Source: Telmatactis stephensoni (taxonomy: Eukaryota; Cnidaria; Anthozoa; Actiniaria; Isophelliidae). From it: a DNA stretch of 64,000 nt. This document shows positions 22,360 through 44,900 of this stretch, piece after piece. The translations under genes were made by a program, and so were the position numbers. The DNA is taken from contig JALIZF010001454.1 of the NCBI GenBank assembly GCA_029948255.1, positions 248,001-312,000 of the forward strand, given 5' to 3'. The notes under the pieces are model-generated. The model searched no databases, had not been told where the DNA came from, and saw only the letters and a program-made list of their open reading frames with translations. Each line of letters opens with the position of its first letter. Position 1 is the first letter of the stretch.

Positions 22360-24700
22360 CTTTAAAAATAAAAGGAAAAAAACCTTTATCAATAAATATA
22401 GTATTTGATATCAATTTAAGAGGGTGTCAATATGGTTTGACATTTGGCCTAAGAATTAGTAGTTAACTGATAAATGAATATTTATAGATAACTTCTATTT
22501 TACCTTTTCTATTGAAAACTGCGTGTCAAAAAGTTGGTATTTAACTGACAACTGGCCGAAAAATTAATCAATCGGTTGCCCCCAACTGAAACCCTCTTTT
22601 AATAATAATGATAATAAGACCTTTATTGAAATGATAATGTACATAGCTTACAACTTAACACAACTTACTTTGTCAGTATTTTTATGAAAGTGTTGAGCGC
22701 GGATAAAGCTGAAAAGTGATTTTGACATAACATTGAATAATTGTGAAATTAGAGAACCCACAATAACCAAACCACATTTAAATTAAACCAGATCAGCAGA
22801 TGGTGGAAATGGAGACAAAAACGAAATCAATCATTTTATACTAGAAATCAATTATTCGTTAAGACGAATTATCTGTCAACGATGTTAGGTCATTTCAAAA
22901 TATATTCGGATCTATAAGAGGGGTAATAGCAGACATGTTTAAATGAATTTTCTGTCCCCGGTACTCGACGAAAATTCGCGTATTCATTGGTTCCAGAGAT
23001 TTTTTCTTTCTTTTCTTATTTTTATAAACAAAAGTAGAAAAATGCTAAAGAAAAAATTCTAAAATATAAAAGAAAGGCTCTGGGACCAGGGTACCCGGTA
23101 TCATCATCTGATAAATAATCCGTCTAGACGGATATAAATTCGTGACAAAAAAATAATAGAGTGAAGATGAAACTGTGGAGCTACTAGGCTATCAAGAGTG
23201 AAACGAATGTACACATTGAATAATTAGGGTTTTGGAGCTTGAATCAATTTATTTTTCAAGGTGTATATTTTAGAGCATCGATGTATCGGGCGCGAACTAA
23301 CTCGTTTCTGATTACATGCATGGTCAATCTGAAGTTGGTTGGGGGTTTTCAATGAAGTATTATAAAAAATGAGGCGCTACATGTTTAGGTACAAAATCAT
23401 CTCGTGTTCAACTGTCAGTGATTATTGCTTAGTGTGGGAACTTGCTTCACTGCAAAAGGTATATGGAAAACACATTTTTGTGTTGGGTTAAAAACAGCAA
23501 TTCTGCATACATAGGATTTCAAAAATTGTATACTTGAAAAACCAACAACGCCGGGTTCATCACTCTGACACTTTGACTCTCGATCTAGTACACAAGCGAA
23601 CCAAAAAGTCATCGAGTAACCAGTTATAAAAAGATTTCGTTTTGGTAGATTCATTGCTTTTCATAAGATATTTATATCAAGACGGAGATGGTCTTTTTAC
23701 GTTTATAGTTTATACTTATGTTGTAAAAATAACCGCCAAGAACCCTGTGTGTTGAACTTACACAAAATAACCTTTCCGTTTACCTTAATTCAGCAGCGTC
23801 CTGGGATCCTCGAGATATACCACAACTACATTTCCCTTTCGTTGCTGAATTAGATGTCTCCAGACAAAAGGTAGTTGTGAATATCAAATAAACTTTCATA
23901 GAACATCTGCTCGCCAACTAAACATGATCATTAATGCGCATGCGTACCAAAACCACTATCTACCGGAACTTGTTAACGCCAGAATTTATTTCCTTCTAAT
24001 AGTTTTCATTAAAAATAAATAAAATTTTTAAAACACAGTACGAATATCTTTTAATCAAAATATATTCATTATGAAATGGTATAAATTAAAGAGGTTGCGT
24101 CCTAAGAGGTAAATTTAAGCAAAACATGCTTCGATTGTCTAGCCATGTTTTGAGAATTTACAAAACCACCCGACAGACTTGCGGTTTAGTTTAATTCATA
24201 GCATGCAAACCAAAATATACACTAAAACCTCAACCTTGCCTACCATCTTCTATTCCAACATCCCTTAATGGCTGGTTATAATGTATCCAGAAAACGTTCC
24301 CGCAAAAATTTACTCTATTACTGAAATTCTAGATTTATTATTGCATAAATAATTACTTCCTAATAAAAAGACTAAATAGCATCTGTAATTCCATAGTACT
24401 TCCATCAAAGTTAATCCAATCAAGAAAGAGATCTTTCCCAAGCGCAAAAATAGTTCCTGTCAAACGAAATGTCGTTTCAAAATTTACTTCCGCAAAAATC
24501 CAGTGCCACAAGGCAATCCAAAATGGTAAACGCCGAGTCAAGGAGACGCCGAGACGCTTGCCTTGGACAATCACCCGAGCTCGAGATTCAGTGTAGAGAA
24601 TCGTGACCGAAATTAATTATACAATTATGCTTAATTATTGGCCCGTATTGTTCATTAGCTTGTTATCGCTGGTATCTCTTAGGGTTAAAAATCGTCAAGC

Positions 24701-24852
24701 CACGCCCTTCTTAAAAGACTTCCGGTATCTTTTAGGGGGTATTTTTTTAAAATTTCCGATGAACATACACGATGAACACGCCCTTCTTAAAAGACTTCCC
24801 GTATCTTTTAGGGTTTTTTTTTTTAATTTCCGATGAACATACACGATTCTTT
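24701..24852. repeat. 76-bp tandem duplication
   Basis: CACGCCCTTCTTAAAAGACT through GATGAACATACACGAT is repeated once with a 76-bp period and a few substitutions. Nearby, GAGATTCAGTGTASAGAA and following sequence at about 24580 recur at about 24917. Confidence 0.85.
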
Positions 24853-25163
24853 TACAATGGAGTTCCCCCTCCCGGGATTATTGGCCTCTAGACTTTATTG
24901 TATTGAAAATCTGAGTTCGAGATTCAGTGTACAGAACCGTGCCTAAATTTATTCATTTGTACAATTTATTATGCTTGATTATATTGGCTTATATTGGCTT
25001 TGTTGCACTGCGGAAATCTAAAACTGGATTATGCACAACAAATCTGGATAGTATGTCATCGCCTCATAAATGTATACTCATAAATGTATACCAATAATTA
25101 AGTGGACTAACAATACCGCAAAGTAGAGCAAAATGCAGACTCTATATTCTCTGAGCATCTTAG

Positions 25164-25302
25164 AGTGGTTTTCATAAACCCGTTAACACACTTAAGTGTA
25201 TTAGACCCTATTACACCCTAGTTCCATTGCGTTATTTTGTTGTCATTCAACTATTACCCTTTTACTAATACACGTTTCACGGGTTAATGAAAACCACTCT
25301 TA
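25164..25302. mobile_element. GAGTGG-type MITE, copy 2
   Basis: AGAGTGGTTTTCATAAACCC at the left and GGGTTAATGAAAACCACTCT at the right, the same termini as the element at 4854-4996. Interior diverged. TTA occurs next to both ends. Confidence 0.85.
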
Positions 25303-25309
25303 GATCGCG

Positions 25310-25430
25310 CCGTGCTGTGACCGTGTCAGTGCCGTGTTGTCTATAAAAACATTCATCAAAATTCCTGCCGTAACCGTACGGTGCCATTTTCAAAGTCATA
25401 CGAAAACTGCCTATTTATATACCATAATGG
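25310..25430. mobile_element. Fragment of a GTGCCGTG-type MITE
   Basis: GTGTCAGTGCCGTGTTGTCT, then ATAAAAACATTC and CCTGCCGTAACCGT, matches part of the fuller element at 47123-47272 and the fragment at 35697-35805. It abuts the previous MITE directly. Confidence 0.65.
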
Positions 25431-26574
25431 CTCAACGAGATTGGTAACATACCTTTTGCATTAACACAACTGCAGCTTGGTTGGTTTTACGTGCCTTCAA
25501 CGTTCAACCTGAATCAACTCTTACATTTACAGCTTTATTTATCTGAATTAACTTCCTGCTTAAAAGTGAAAGTATTGCTTAACTATTACTAATTTAGGAA
25601 AAAAGGATTTAGTTATAAGGATTGACATTTGCTGAAATGGAGAGTTCCCCAAATCTGGTTAGCCATGAACTTAACTTACAAATGCTGACATAATTTACTA
25701 AAAACTTAAGTTCACAAAGATTATGGTCAACATCATGACAAGTCCTACATTAAAACACCCGACTTATTTAAAACTATAAACTTTGGTTTCTCAAACTATG
25801 GTAACTTTCTTCCTAAACTGTTGGTTTTGTCCTAACTGAAATATTCCTGCCTGACAGCTTTATCTTGATAGAATGACATCCTTGTCAAAACGTCCTAAAA
25901 CTACTAGCTGAAGCTTGGCTCATTCATGAAATTCCATTAATGTAATGGAGTTCTCTGAAAAAAAAAGAAAGAAGAAGAAGGAATGAAACGGGCAGTCGAT
26001 CCTGACTCATCAGAAAGGTTTGTCAAAAGTTGTCGAGACCCATTTTTTTTCTATGTACTGTAATGTACTGTTCGCCAACCCTTTGAACAGGATTAACATA
26101 TTAATTAAAAATTGCCATGGTAGCTAGAATAGAGTTCTTTCTGCAAAAAAAGACAAAAGAAAACTTAAGGAAAGGAAAAATTAATCAAAATCTGAACCGT
26201 CAATAAAAAATTTTGACAAAATCAGAATAACTCACATGATTCTGACAAGTATGCCTTTCTCATCGTGCTGATAAAGTTTTTCTTTGCATACCTAACACAA
26301 ATAGATGTCATTAATACTTCAAAAAAAACATACATACATTAATAATTCAAAAAGATTACGAAAATTAATTAAACTTAATTTAAAGTAAAAAAAAAAAGAG
26401 ATGTCATTAATACAAACAGTACTGGAAGACAAGTGCTATATTAGTAAAACAAACGCTTAAAGTAAAATAATCAAACTATCAATTTTATAAGGTTGTATTA
26501 CCAAGTATTACAGTGCATTTCGTATAACTTTTGACAAGGGGTTCCAGAGTTCGTTCCAAAGTTCCTAAGTTCAA

Positions 26575-26683
26575 GGTCTTGTTCACACTGCAGCATTAGA
26601 TCGATCTGAGATCGATCCAGTCTTATCATGGCTTCAAGCTGGATCGAACTCAGATCGACCTAGAACTGTAGTATGAACAGGGC
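26575..26683. mobile_element. Small inverted-repeat element
   Basis: GGTCTTGTTCACACTGCAG at the left and CTGTAGTATGAACAGGGCC at the right pair imperfectly. The inner part has GATCGATCTGAGATCGATCC and an inverted GGATCGAACTCAGATCGACC. Confidence 0.75.
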
Positions 26684-26689
26684 CCAAGT

Positions 26690-26730
26690 CGTCGTCGTCG
26701 TCATCGTCATCATCGTCATCATCATCATCC
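26690..26730. repeat. (GTC/ATC)n microsatellite
   Basis: Trinucleotide run of GTC then ATC units. Confidence 0.9.
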
Positions 26731-27049
26731 TGTTTTCCCGATTTCCACTAACGTGGGTTAGAAGCCGCATAGCAGTTCTTGAGAGTCGTACTTCGCAAAT
26801 TCACTAGGAACGTCGTATGCGAACTTGAAACCTATACTTCGCGCACAAATTCATAAATTCGTTAAAACTAAGTTTCGTGATTCAAGCTAACCATGGAGGA
26901 TTCCATTTCGATGATTAAATTGCAAACCTCTTTAAACAATGTGATGCAATTTATTCTCATTGCAAATCTTAATGCCTTCAGCTTCACAACGTCGGAACAA
27001 ACTCTGAAACGCAAAAGCCAAAGCTACGTGAAATACACTTTATATAATA

Positions 27050-27365
27050 AACAATTGGTATATTACGCACACTCTGATTGGTCGAGAACCGTGTGATTAT
27101 AGTACACACGCATAGATGACGTCAATGAATCTTACGCGCGCACTGATTGGTTGAAACGTTTCGATGAATATTATATAAAACAAACAGATTCCCTTTTTGC
27201 AGGGGTCTGTACTCTAATAGATGTACAGAAGGCGTCAAATGTGGTGAGAACAACAGTCACACCACTTTGTCTCGTACTTTTTTGTTCTCACTACATTTTC
27301 ACGTCATCTGTTTATCTATTACAGTACAGACAGAGTGGAAAATGGAATCTATTATTAAAATGCTA
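27050..27365. mobile_element. CCAAT/CRE-bearing MITE, copy 1
   Basis: Contains CTCTGATTGGTCGAGAACCG, a TGACGTCA site near 27118, CGCGCACTGATTGGTTGAAAC, and an inverted pair TCTGTACTCTAATAGATGTACAGA. The same block order occurs in reverse orientation at 56150-56450. It lies just downstream of the DHRS7-like gene. Confidence 0.75.
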
Positions 27366-27386
27366 GACTGATAATATTTCAATGAC

Positions 27387-29777
27387 CTACCACTGAAAGG
27401 TTCTAGGCATGTATTGACACATGTAAACCAAGCCTAAAAATGGGTGAGTTGAAATCCAGGCTTCATCTATATTGTTTGCCATACACACCGCCATTAGGTA
27501 GGCACAACGTTCAGTTGGCATTTGTGCATCTAAAGGCTTTGGACGATATGAAGGAGTCTCTATAAATGGCTGTTTAAAACATAAAACAGAATCATTTGAT
27601 CATCCTCTAGTTGGCAAACAGTATGTAACACAAAATACCTTGTTTTTAAATTTAGTAAATGCATTCTCCCCAATGTTAGATCTTATAGGTCCTGGACAGA
27701 CAAGTTGTACACTGATGTTTGTGTCACTAAGCTCAATGCGAAGACTATCAAAATAACCCTGAAATACCACAAAAACATCTTAACATTAGTCACCTTTTAG
27801 ATTTTCCAAAAAAATTCAAAAGAATAATTTCATATATTAAGTAAAACCCTCACATGAATAGCAAATTTGCTAGCAACATATGTAGCTTCATAAGGAAAAC
27901 CTGGAGATAAAGAAGAAAACAAATTACAAGTCATAGAACACAAAAGTCACAGAGCACAAAAGGGCTGTCTGCATAAGTGCAATATAGTACAAAGTCGCAC
28001 TACATGAATGCCAGTGGACGTGAAATTGGTGTTGAAAAAAATAATTGAATCATTGACCATAAGATAGAATTTCTATCAAATACTTTTTCTGGAAGTTTGA
28101 TACACAGTGGAAGATGACAGATCAACTTCTGTTGATACAGACAGAATACATACAGAATGCTAGTGAGAGTGTGTGCTAGCTATGTGTGTAAACTGTGTGT
28201 AAACATTGTTATACTGAAGAAGATCCATGTTAGGGATCAAAACGTCTATAGATATGAAATATCAAAAAAGTCAGAGAAAACAAGATACAATTTATATACG
28301 TGACTACTAACTTCAATTTCAAGATATTAAGTACTCGTTTGAAAACAAATTGTTGAATCACAATGAAATACTGACCAATGTAACATTATATAAAAAGAAC
28401 AATGTTTCAATTTGCATACCAAACTTTCCATTAACACTACTGACTACCACAATCTGTCCTTGATTCCTTTCCAACATATTTGGCAGAACAGCTTTAGTTA
28501 GGGACATTGTTCCAACAAGGTTTAAATCAAGCAACTCTTGTTCAATGTCCAGTGGAGTATCTTTGGCCCAGCTACGTTGAGAACGGCCTGCATTATTGAC
28601 AAGTATATCTATTTGTTGAAAGTGATTTAATACTGTGGTTGCTAAGTTGCTGTGTGTTGCAAACTTTCTGACATCAAGAGGTAGAACCATGATATTGATA
28701 TCTTTGTTGTATGTCTTGTCATGTTGAGTGGCAATGTCTAGGAGTAAAACCACATACACTTATTTCAATAAAAAATGTTGCCGAGGTTCAAAGCAACTAA
28801 GGTCAAGCCAAGACCAAAATGAAGCCTGGTTACATGTTGATGAATGTATAGAAATCAGACTGTTTCTTAAGAACCAATTACAAAATGTGAGCACTTTCAC
28901 ACACTTGTTAATATATTGCACTCAGTTCTGTTGATAACAAGTCTGATTTGAACACATTACCAACACAAAAGCAACATTCATTTTGGTCTTGGCTTGATGC
29001 TTGACACTTGTTGTTTTGAGCTTATTTCAGTCTACGCACTACTTGTTCTAAATAACAGGAGCAAGAGTTCCCATTCAATATTGGTTATCCACTGCTCAGC
29101 AGGTCTAATACTGACAGTTCATAGGGCACAACATTGACTGGGGGTGATAAAGGGGGAAGAAAGTGTACTTACAGCACATGCCATGCTAGGAAACAATGTG
29201 GAGTATCTGTGTCCCAAACAAATATGTCTTATTTGTAGATTTTACAATAAGTGATAAAATAAAATTAATCACGTCAATATAATATCCACAACTACCTATC
29301 ATAAAGTATTGAGTGATAAGGTTTAATATTTATAGGGTGCTATTAGCCACTATTGTGAGCAAGGTGAAGTATAAAACCACAGGCTTTCCATGTTTTGTGT
29401 GAGTACATATAAGGTGCGGTTGGGCTGCCTGTGCCTTCTAGCTGTTTGGAAGATCGACATCATTTACGGTATCCACAAACTGCATTCTGAAATGACTAGA
29501 TACCTGCACACTTTTCTTTGACTTTCTCCAATTTATCTTTTCTTCTTGCAGACAAAACCAATTTGCAGCCACATTTGGCCAGTTCGTAAGCTAAGTATTC
29601 TCCAATACCACTCGAAGCTCCTGTGATCCATACAACTTTACCACGGAGCGCAGAGCAAGGCTGGACCCCAAATTTTTCATAGAATTGTACAGTTAGATCA
29701 GCATCTTGATATTGATATAAAAAATACAAACAAACACCAAATAGTGGGATTAAAATGGAGAGAAATTTGTACCACAT
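27387..29777 (-). CDS. DHRS7: DHRS7-like short-chain dehydrogenase/reductase
   Basis: On the - strand, exons 29777-29504, 28737-28420, 27900-27854, 27758-27639 and 27569-27387 join in phase to 313 aa. An N-terminal membrane segment (about residues 3-21) is followed by the SDR fold: the NAD(P)-binding glycine motif TGASSGIG (52-59), NNAG (139-142), catalytic Ser191/192, and Tyr205-x-x-x-Lys209. Downstream PGPIRSNI and EAWISTHPF match the classical DHRS7 pattern. The family comprises ER/membrane-anchored NADPH-dependent reductases of steroids, retinoids and other carbonyls; the exact substrate here cannot be read. An in-frame ATG 22 codons upstream (29843) is possible, but I prefer the Met beside the membrane segment. 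The C-terminus is short: the stop follows QYMPRTFQW, where vertebrate proteins continue for a few dozen residues. Head to head with the gene at 30611. Confidence 0.9.
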
Positions 29778-30610
29778 GCTGCAAGAATTATGCAACACAG
29801 AAGTTTTGTCTTCCCAAAATACAATGCACGCGTAAATCCCCATTCCCTTCCCCCCTCCCCTGAGGGCGACTTCTCAGCTGTAATTTGTCACGTGACTGTT
29901 GCATTTATTCATAATTTCGCCGAAGAAATCTATGCATTTTGCCGGTATCCCATATGAATATCATGTAAAAATTATGCACACTGCAATTCATGATTCAGAT
30001 GAGATCAGATAACATGGACTCATGAAAATGGAAAATATATATATATAATTTACAAATTCGCATGCATATGTAGGGAAGACGGTGAAAATGTTAAAAAGGC
30101 GGGTATTTTTGTTCATCATGGTCGTACTAGGAAAGGTCATTAGAACATCGTTCATGAATAACATTAACAAGCGCAGGATTAGGACAGCTTTCATTTTTTC
30201 GTTTCTTTTTATTTCTTTTTTGTTTTATTAGTTTAAATGATTTGCGTAGAACAGGACAACCGGAAATCACAAACCTTCAAACAATTATTTCAGTTCTTCC
30301 TGCGTCTCACAAAGAATGTTTGTTCTTTACGAATCACGAAAAAATTATTTCTTCCGTCCCTGAAAATGTTTGATCACGCGTCACGCGGAAGCCACTAGTA
30401 CGCCCCTGTTTGATATATTTTGTCAGCAAAAGAAGATGTTGAATGTAAACTGATGAATAATTAAATGATAAAAATTAACATTACAAAGCCTTCAATTTTA
30501 CAGGCTTTGTTACAGTTGAATTAACGAATAAGCAATTCCAGATAACATGTGTCACGCCACTCGATGAACTGTCATTTTAAGGGCGGGTTTGTGTTAGTAA
30601 CTGATTCACG
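29778..30610. promoter_or_regulatory. Shared head-to-head upstream region
   Basis: An 833-bp gap separates the start codons of the DHRS7-like gene (- strand) and the carboxypeptidase gene (+ strand). It should hold both promoters and could act bidirectionally. No coding exon seen; CpG-containing stretches lie near both starts. Inference from geometry only. Confidence 0.45.
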
Positions 30611-39889
<9,279 letters not shown>

Positions 39890-41970
39890 AAACCATCTGC
39901 TATTGGGGTGTGCACATTGGTTGAGTCAGCGGGCACAGAACTGGAAAAGTGATTGGTTTTCTGGCTTACAACGCAGATATACTTTATGCATCCACGCTTC
40001 TTCAGTGGTGACTGATTGTGTATATAATTCATATTTCTTATATATAGGCAAAACTTAGGCACAGAGTAGTGATATCCTTTCCTTTGCTATTATCGGGCGA
40101 CTAGGGTGTCTCGGACATTTATAAACCAGTAAATTAGGAAATTCGGAGACCTTCCACCACTCTCCCTAAACTAAAAAGATCTAGAAGACTATGTCTGACA
40201 GTCCGTCACAGTGACGTTGATACGCACAAGTTTAGGTTCCCCTCGATCCTGGGTCCCTGAGGATGCTTTGTCATAGGAGTAGGGAAACTGTGCTCTGTTG
40301 TTGCTATCCTGCGTACGTCCTGTTTAGAATAAATATACTGATGTCAAAAGCGTTTTTTATTCATTACTGTATCGTTCGTTGTGCTTATTCATACATAACT
40401 TTATTAAGAGGGTTATTCTTTGTTATCAAACACGACAGTGTAATAGATATTCTTAGTCATTAATTATACAAAATCATAAGCAATAAAACTAACGATAAAT
40501 GTGTGATTAATAAGTCTGGCTTTAATGTCCTCTTGAAAGAAATGAAATTCTTTATATGTTTGTACGAGTCATCAAGTGAGTTCCAAATCTTGAGGATCCT
40601 GAAGAGGTATGATGGGGAACTGGGATTGGCCTATTTTTGGGGCTGGGTTTAATGCATTAAAACTGGGATTTGGCCACTGGGAATGGGATGGGAATGGAAT
40701 TCGTTTTTACCTGTCATAAAAACATTCAAAACGTAAATCAAGAACCAAAGTCAATAAAATCAGCCCGCACTCTTAGATTATTACAATTCTTAAAAAGCAA
40801 TTTTACAACAAACTTTTATGAACCATATAGACTAAACGAGTAATAGAGGGTCTGTTAGTGGCTATGACGGTTAGTTTAAAATTCGGCTTATGACGGTTCA
40901 CGTCTCACGAAAATTTCCGCATTTTTGACACTGTAAACAGCTGGAACTAATCTTGTCGATTGACAGTTAATTCTTCTTGAATAGACAGCTTCATGTACAC
41001 GGAACAGCACACGGCAGAGGGGAACACGTGACCTCCTTTTTTCGCGTCTGCATGGCGTTTCAATGTGGTCAGTCATTTGTTGTAAATACCGGAGAAGACA
41101 CGCAATCCAAACGCGCATCGCAAGGCGCAAACCGTGATCCTATTTGACGTCTGCCGTTTTTCGTGCACGCAAAGCTAAGGTGGGTGTTCTCTGGGGCTTA
41201 ACTGGCTATAGTCTGCCAAACAATACAGGCTAAGTTGTTTACATTCATCATATTATTTAAATACTGAGTTTTATTTTTAACCGGTTATAGAGTCTGAGAT
41301 TAACATATATGACAATTCAGTTCTCAAATCAGGCGCCGAATAGACGGATGCGTTTGAAAGCCGCATTTTTACTATAATAGCATTTTGTTTTGTCTAAATT
41401 GCAAACACGGAGAAAAAATACTGATGATAGGCCAATGAAGTTTCATTGAAATATCTACCAAAAAGTGTTGATACAATTTCTTTTTTTTTTTTTTCTATTT
41501 CTTTCTTTCTTTCTTTCTTCCTTCCTTTCTTTCTTTTCTTCCTTCTTTCATTCATTCATTCATTCATTCATTCTTTCTTTCTTAACATGTAACGTGTTTG
41601 GAATAAAATACCTTGATAACGCATGAGTGGCACAAGTGAAGCGAAATTCCTCTTCAGTTGTTTCAGGAACAGAGCGCTGCATGATATAAAAGGTAGGGCC
41701 ATAGAAGAAAAAGCTGATTGGGTCTGCTAATAATGATTCAACTTGTTGGAATGAAATCTTTTGCTTCGACACTGCAAAAGATGCTGTTTTGATGATAAGA
41801 TTATGCATGCAGAGAATGAAAATGATTTATAGTTAGATATTGCTATGATGTTAAAAGCTCAATATTATAAGATTCTATCATCAAACTGCGTGACTAATAT
41901 ACCAAAGCAAACATCCGGAAGTGAAGTCTTCAAAACATGCGCAGTACGCCACAACAACTCAAAATCAAAC
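39890..41970. other. Intergenic region between carboxypeptidase and PACS
   Basis: No confident gene. Contains a C/T-rich tract (about 41480-41582), the candidate - strand exon at 41612-41771, and an open frame (40888-41130, - strand) without splice context or recognisable domain. AATAAA at 40328 could serve the carboxypeptidase transcript. The PACS promoter should lie just before 41971. Confidence 0.45.
41612..41771 (-). CDS. Candidate isolated exon, unrecognised
   Basis: On the - strand a 160-bp open segment is bounded by a good acceptor (CTTTTGCAG) and a good donor (TCAAG/GTATTT). It encodes 53 complete codons beginning SKQKISFQQVESLLADP and including PTFYIMQRSVPETTEEE. The composition looks like protein rather than repeat. 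I found no partner exon on either side and recognise no family, so it may belong to a gene with very short or distant exons, or be a fossil exon. Confidence 0.3.
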
Positions 41971-44900
41971 ATGGCGGATCAGGGTAAGAGTCGCGTTGAT
42001 GGCCGAGAAATCTCGGTTTCTCTTAACCCTGAGAGGCCCGTGCCTATGAAATTCTTCGCTACATGGGAAGTCGAGAGAACTTCCCCTAACTGTATTCCAA
42101 GGTAAAACATTATTTATGTGATATATCATCTGTTGATCTTTGGTGAAAGCGGCAGTCGAGATAAAATGTGAAAACATGTCCTATCTTATTCTTGTACCAT
42201 ATATTTAGCTACGCTTTATACAGCATAAGGGTTGTTATTCAAATTGCTGAAAAATCTTCACTACAAAGTGAAAGAAATTTGTAGTAAAGGCTCATAAGAG
42301 GGGAAAATGATAAACGTTTAGAGGTTTTTCGATCACCATTTCTGTCAAACCCTATTTGCATGTGCAAAAATGTTTGGTCTCGCGTCAAAAGCGAAAAGGT
42401 CGGGCGATTATTCATTCAATTTTAAATGAATTATTATCAGCTTCTGTTCGAAATCAGAATAAAAAAGTCACTGTATGATACTGGCCATCTATATTTGTAA
42501 TTAAGACAAAGAATCTGATTGAATTAGATGATTGGACGCTGGGTTGTTTGTTATCTTGTGTCAAACGAATTCGCCAGTCCTGATCTTCGTGAAATTATAA
42601 TAATCTTATTGCTCTATGAGAGACATTTTGGTATATTTTGTGAATTATGTATTATGTCTAACGGTTGGGGTTTGAACCAAAACATAGCACACCATAGTCT
42701 ATAACAAGTATATATTTGTAGCTGTATTGTTTAATTTCAACGATATCCTTATGGCCACATTGTGTACTCAATTATATTTTGTACTTGCCATATAGACTGT
42801 GACCCATGTATTTTGTAGACTTTTTTCATGACTTGTTACTCCATATCGTTAAATCTTCCTGAAAGCCTTGTTTGTGTGTTTATTGCCAAAGAGCAAATTG
42901 CCCAGCTTGAAGTATAAACTTGATTATGTTCAGTGGTTGGCAGCTGTGCCCCGTCTTTACGTCCTTATTTACATATATATGCAGTCGTTCGTTTACATTA
43001 CGGCGTTGCATGAGGTTATTAATAAACAAATGTAGGATCTATGTTAGTGGAACTATCATTACAATAAGGAGCACTTTTTAATTTTTAAAAACTTTGTAGG
43101 GCTTTCTATTTATTACAGATGTTGATTTAATTTGCACTGAAATATGAACCCTCAGTGAATATTATAAATAAATTAGCAGAATAAAGTGTTAGAATGTTAA
43201 AATGGTATAACCTATGTGTTATAGAGTATGTAACCTGAAATTAACCCGACTGGAAATAATAAAATGCCTGGAGCCCAATTTAACAGAAGTTGTAATATCT
43301 GTATCAATGCAGGTCAGTTGATTACTTCTTGTATTTGGTCTACCACATCAATGATAATAACTCATATATATGATTGATTTTACTTTATAGGCCTCTCGGC
43401 GAGTATTAAGATCTAATGGTATTATACTTGGTCAATCTGGGCTAATAGATACAGAACTGGACCTGTCGTTCTCCTTACAGGTAGATGAAACAGCAAATAT
43501 GTCAGATAAATCAAGGATTCTAATTCATTTGTATATATTCTTGTTATAGTACCCTCACTTTATCAAAAGGAATTGCAATAACCTACAGATCATGCTACAG
43601 AGAAGAAAAAAGTACAAAAATAGAACCATTTTAGGCTTTAAAACCCTTGCTGTTGGGGTGGTAAATATGGGACAGGTATGCTACAATTACCACCAAACAT
43701 ACTGTAGTCAAAATCATTTTTCAAAACATTCAAGTACAATCTCTTATTTTTATAGGAGCAAGGATGGTATAGTTGGTTAGTGTGTGTACCTTCTATGTAA
43801 GAAGTCTGAGTTTAATTCCCAGTGGCCTCACATCCTTGTTTCCACTTCTTTGCATTCCATGTAGCTTTTAAATTAGCTTTAAATACCCTTAAAATGGAGC
43901 AGTGATATAGAGAGAGAGTAAAGGTTACACTCTTCAAATGCTTTATAAATGAGTCCATGGCTCAAGAGAACAGAGTAATCAACCCTGAACTACTGAAGTG
44001 AAGATATATCTTTACCTTTTACCTTACAATCTGAATGGTTAACAAACATTGTCAATAGGAGTTAAGATAATGAGGTTGACATGTTTCCTTGTGTGCACTT
44101 GTTCAGTTGCCCCTTTTCACCTTTTACCATGATGATTGTGGCAGAAAAACCAGCAAAATAAAAATTAATAAACAAACAAGTCGCCTGTAGCTTTCTATTG
44201 TCTGTACTATTATTGACAATGTATGACATCAAAACAATATGTTCAAATTTCTGTTGAGTTTAAATACATTGATTTAGTCTACAAGAATTCCTAATGGTTA
44301 TTGTAAATGTCTAGGTTTTACAGTTTAATATGGACAATCAGCTCAAGTTATATGCAAAAGGAAGTTCTTCACCTGTAGCACTATTTACTGTCAGTTCCTT
44401 GACAAGGTACTAAAAATAGCACAGGAATTTATTGTTGGTAATCTCAGTATGATCCTTACTACAATTTCTAAAATCATGCAAATTCAGACAGCCAAACAGT
44501 CTGCTACAGTTTGTTGATTATTAAGAAATACTGAAGGTAATTATTTTCTGGGGTAATTGTCTGAAGACTCTATTGGATCATTTGGTAGGTATTTAGAGTG
44601 CTTTGAGATCAGTGTTTTTCATTTTGATCATAATTGACAAAAACAAATCAACAAAATCCAGCAGACTGTTTGGATGTGTGAGTTCACATGATTTTCAAAA
44701 TATTATTTTTGAAAATAATAAGTAATTCTGTTGTGTGACCAAACACACACAAATTATGTTCATGATTCTATTTCCGTCTCTAGTCAACCAGTTGATACTG
44801 ATCAAGACAGAATGCAAGGAAACACTCAGAGACCAACATGTATGTAAATATGGGTGGATCTAGGATAATCCCCAGAGCGGTGGGGGATAGGGGGTATAGC

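Larger units (their letters stand above)
22360..27386. other. Five-kilobase region without a recognised gene
   Basis: Both strands were read for exons with splice sites and none was convincing. Contents: presumptive promoter of the - strand protease near 22360-22600, a tandem duplication at 24701-24852, a diverged duplicate pair (24577-24660 and 24908-25000), the MITEs at 25164-25302, 25310-25430, 26575-26683 and 27050-27365, and a (GTC/ATC)n tract at 26690-26730. Confidence 0.5.

Noticed and set aside
26893..27096. 67-codon + strand frame near the DHRS7 end
   Set aside because: Runs into a MITE, no splice context; the antisense strand was also checked for a DHRS7 C-terminal exon and nothing matched the family.
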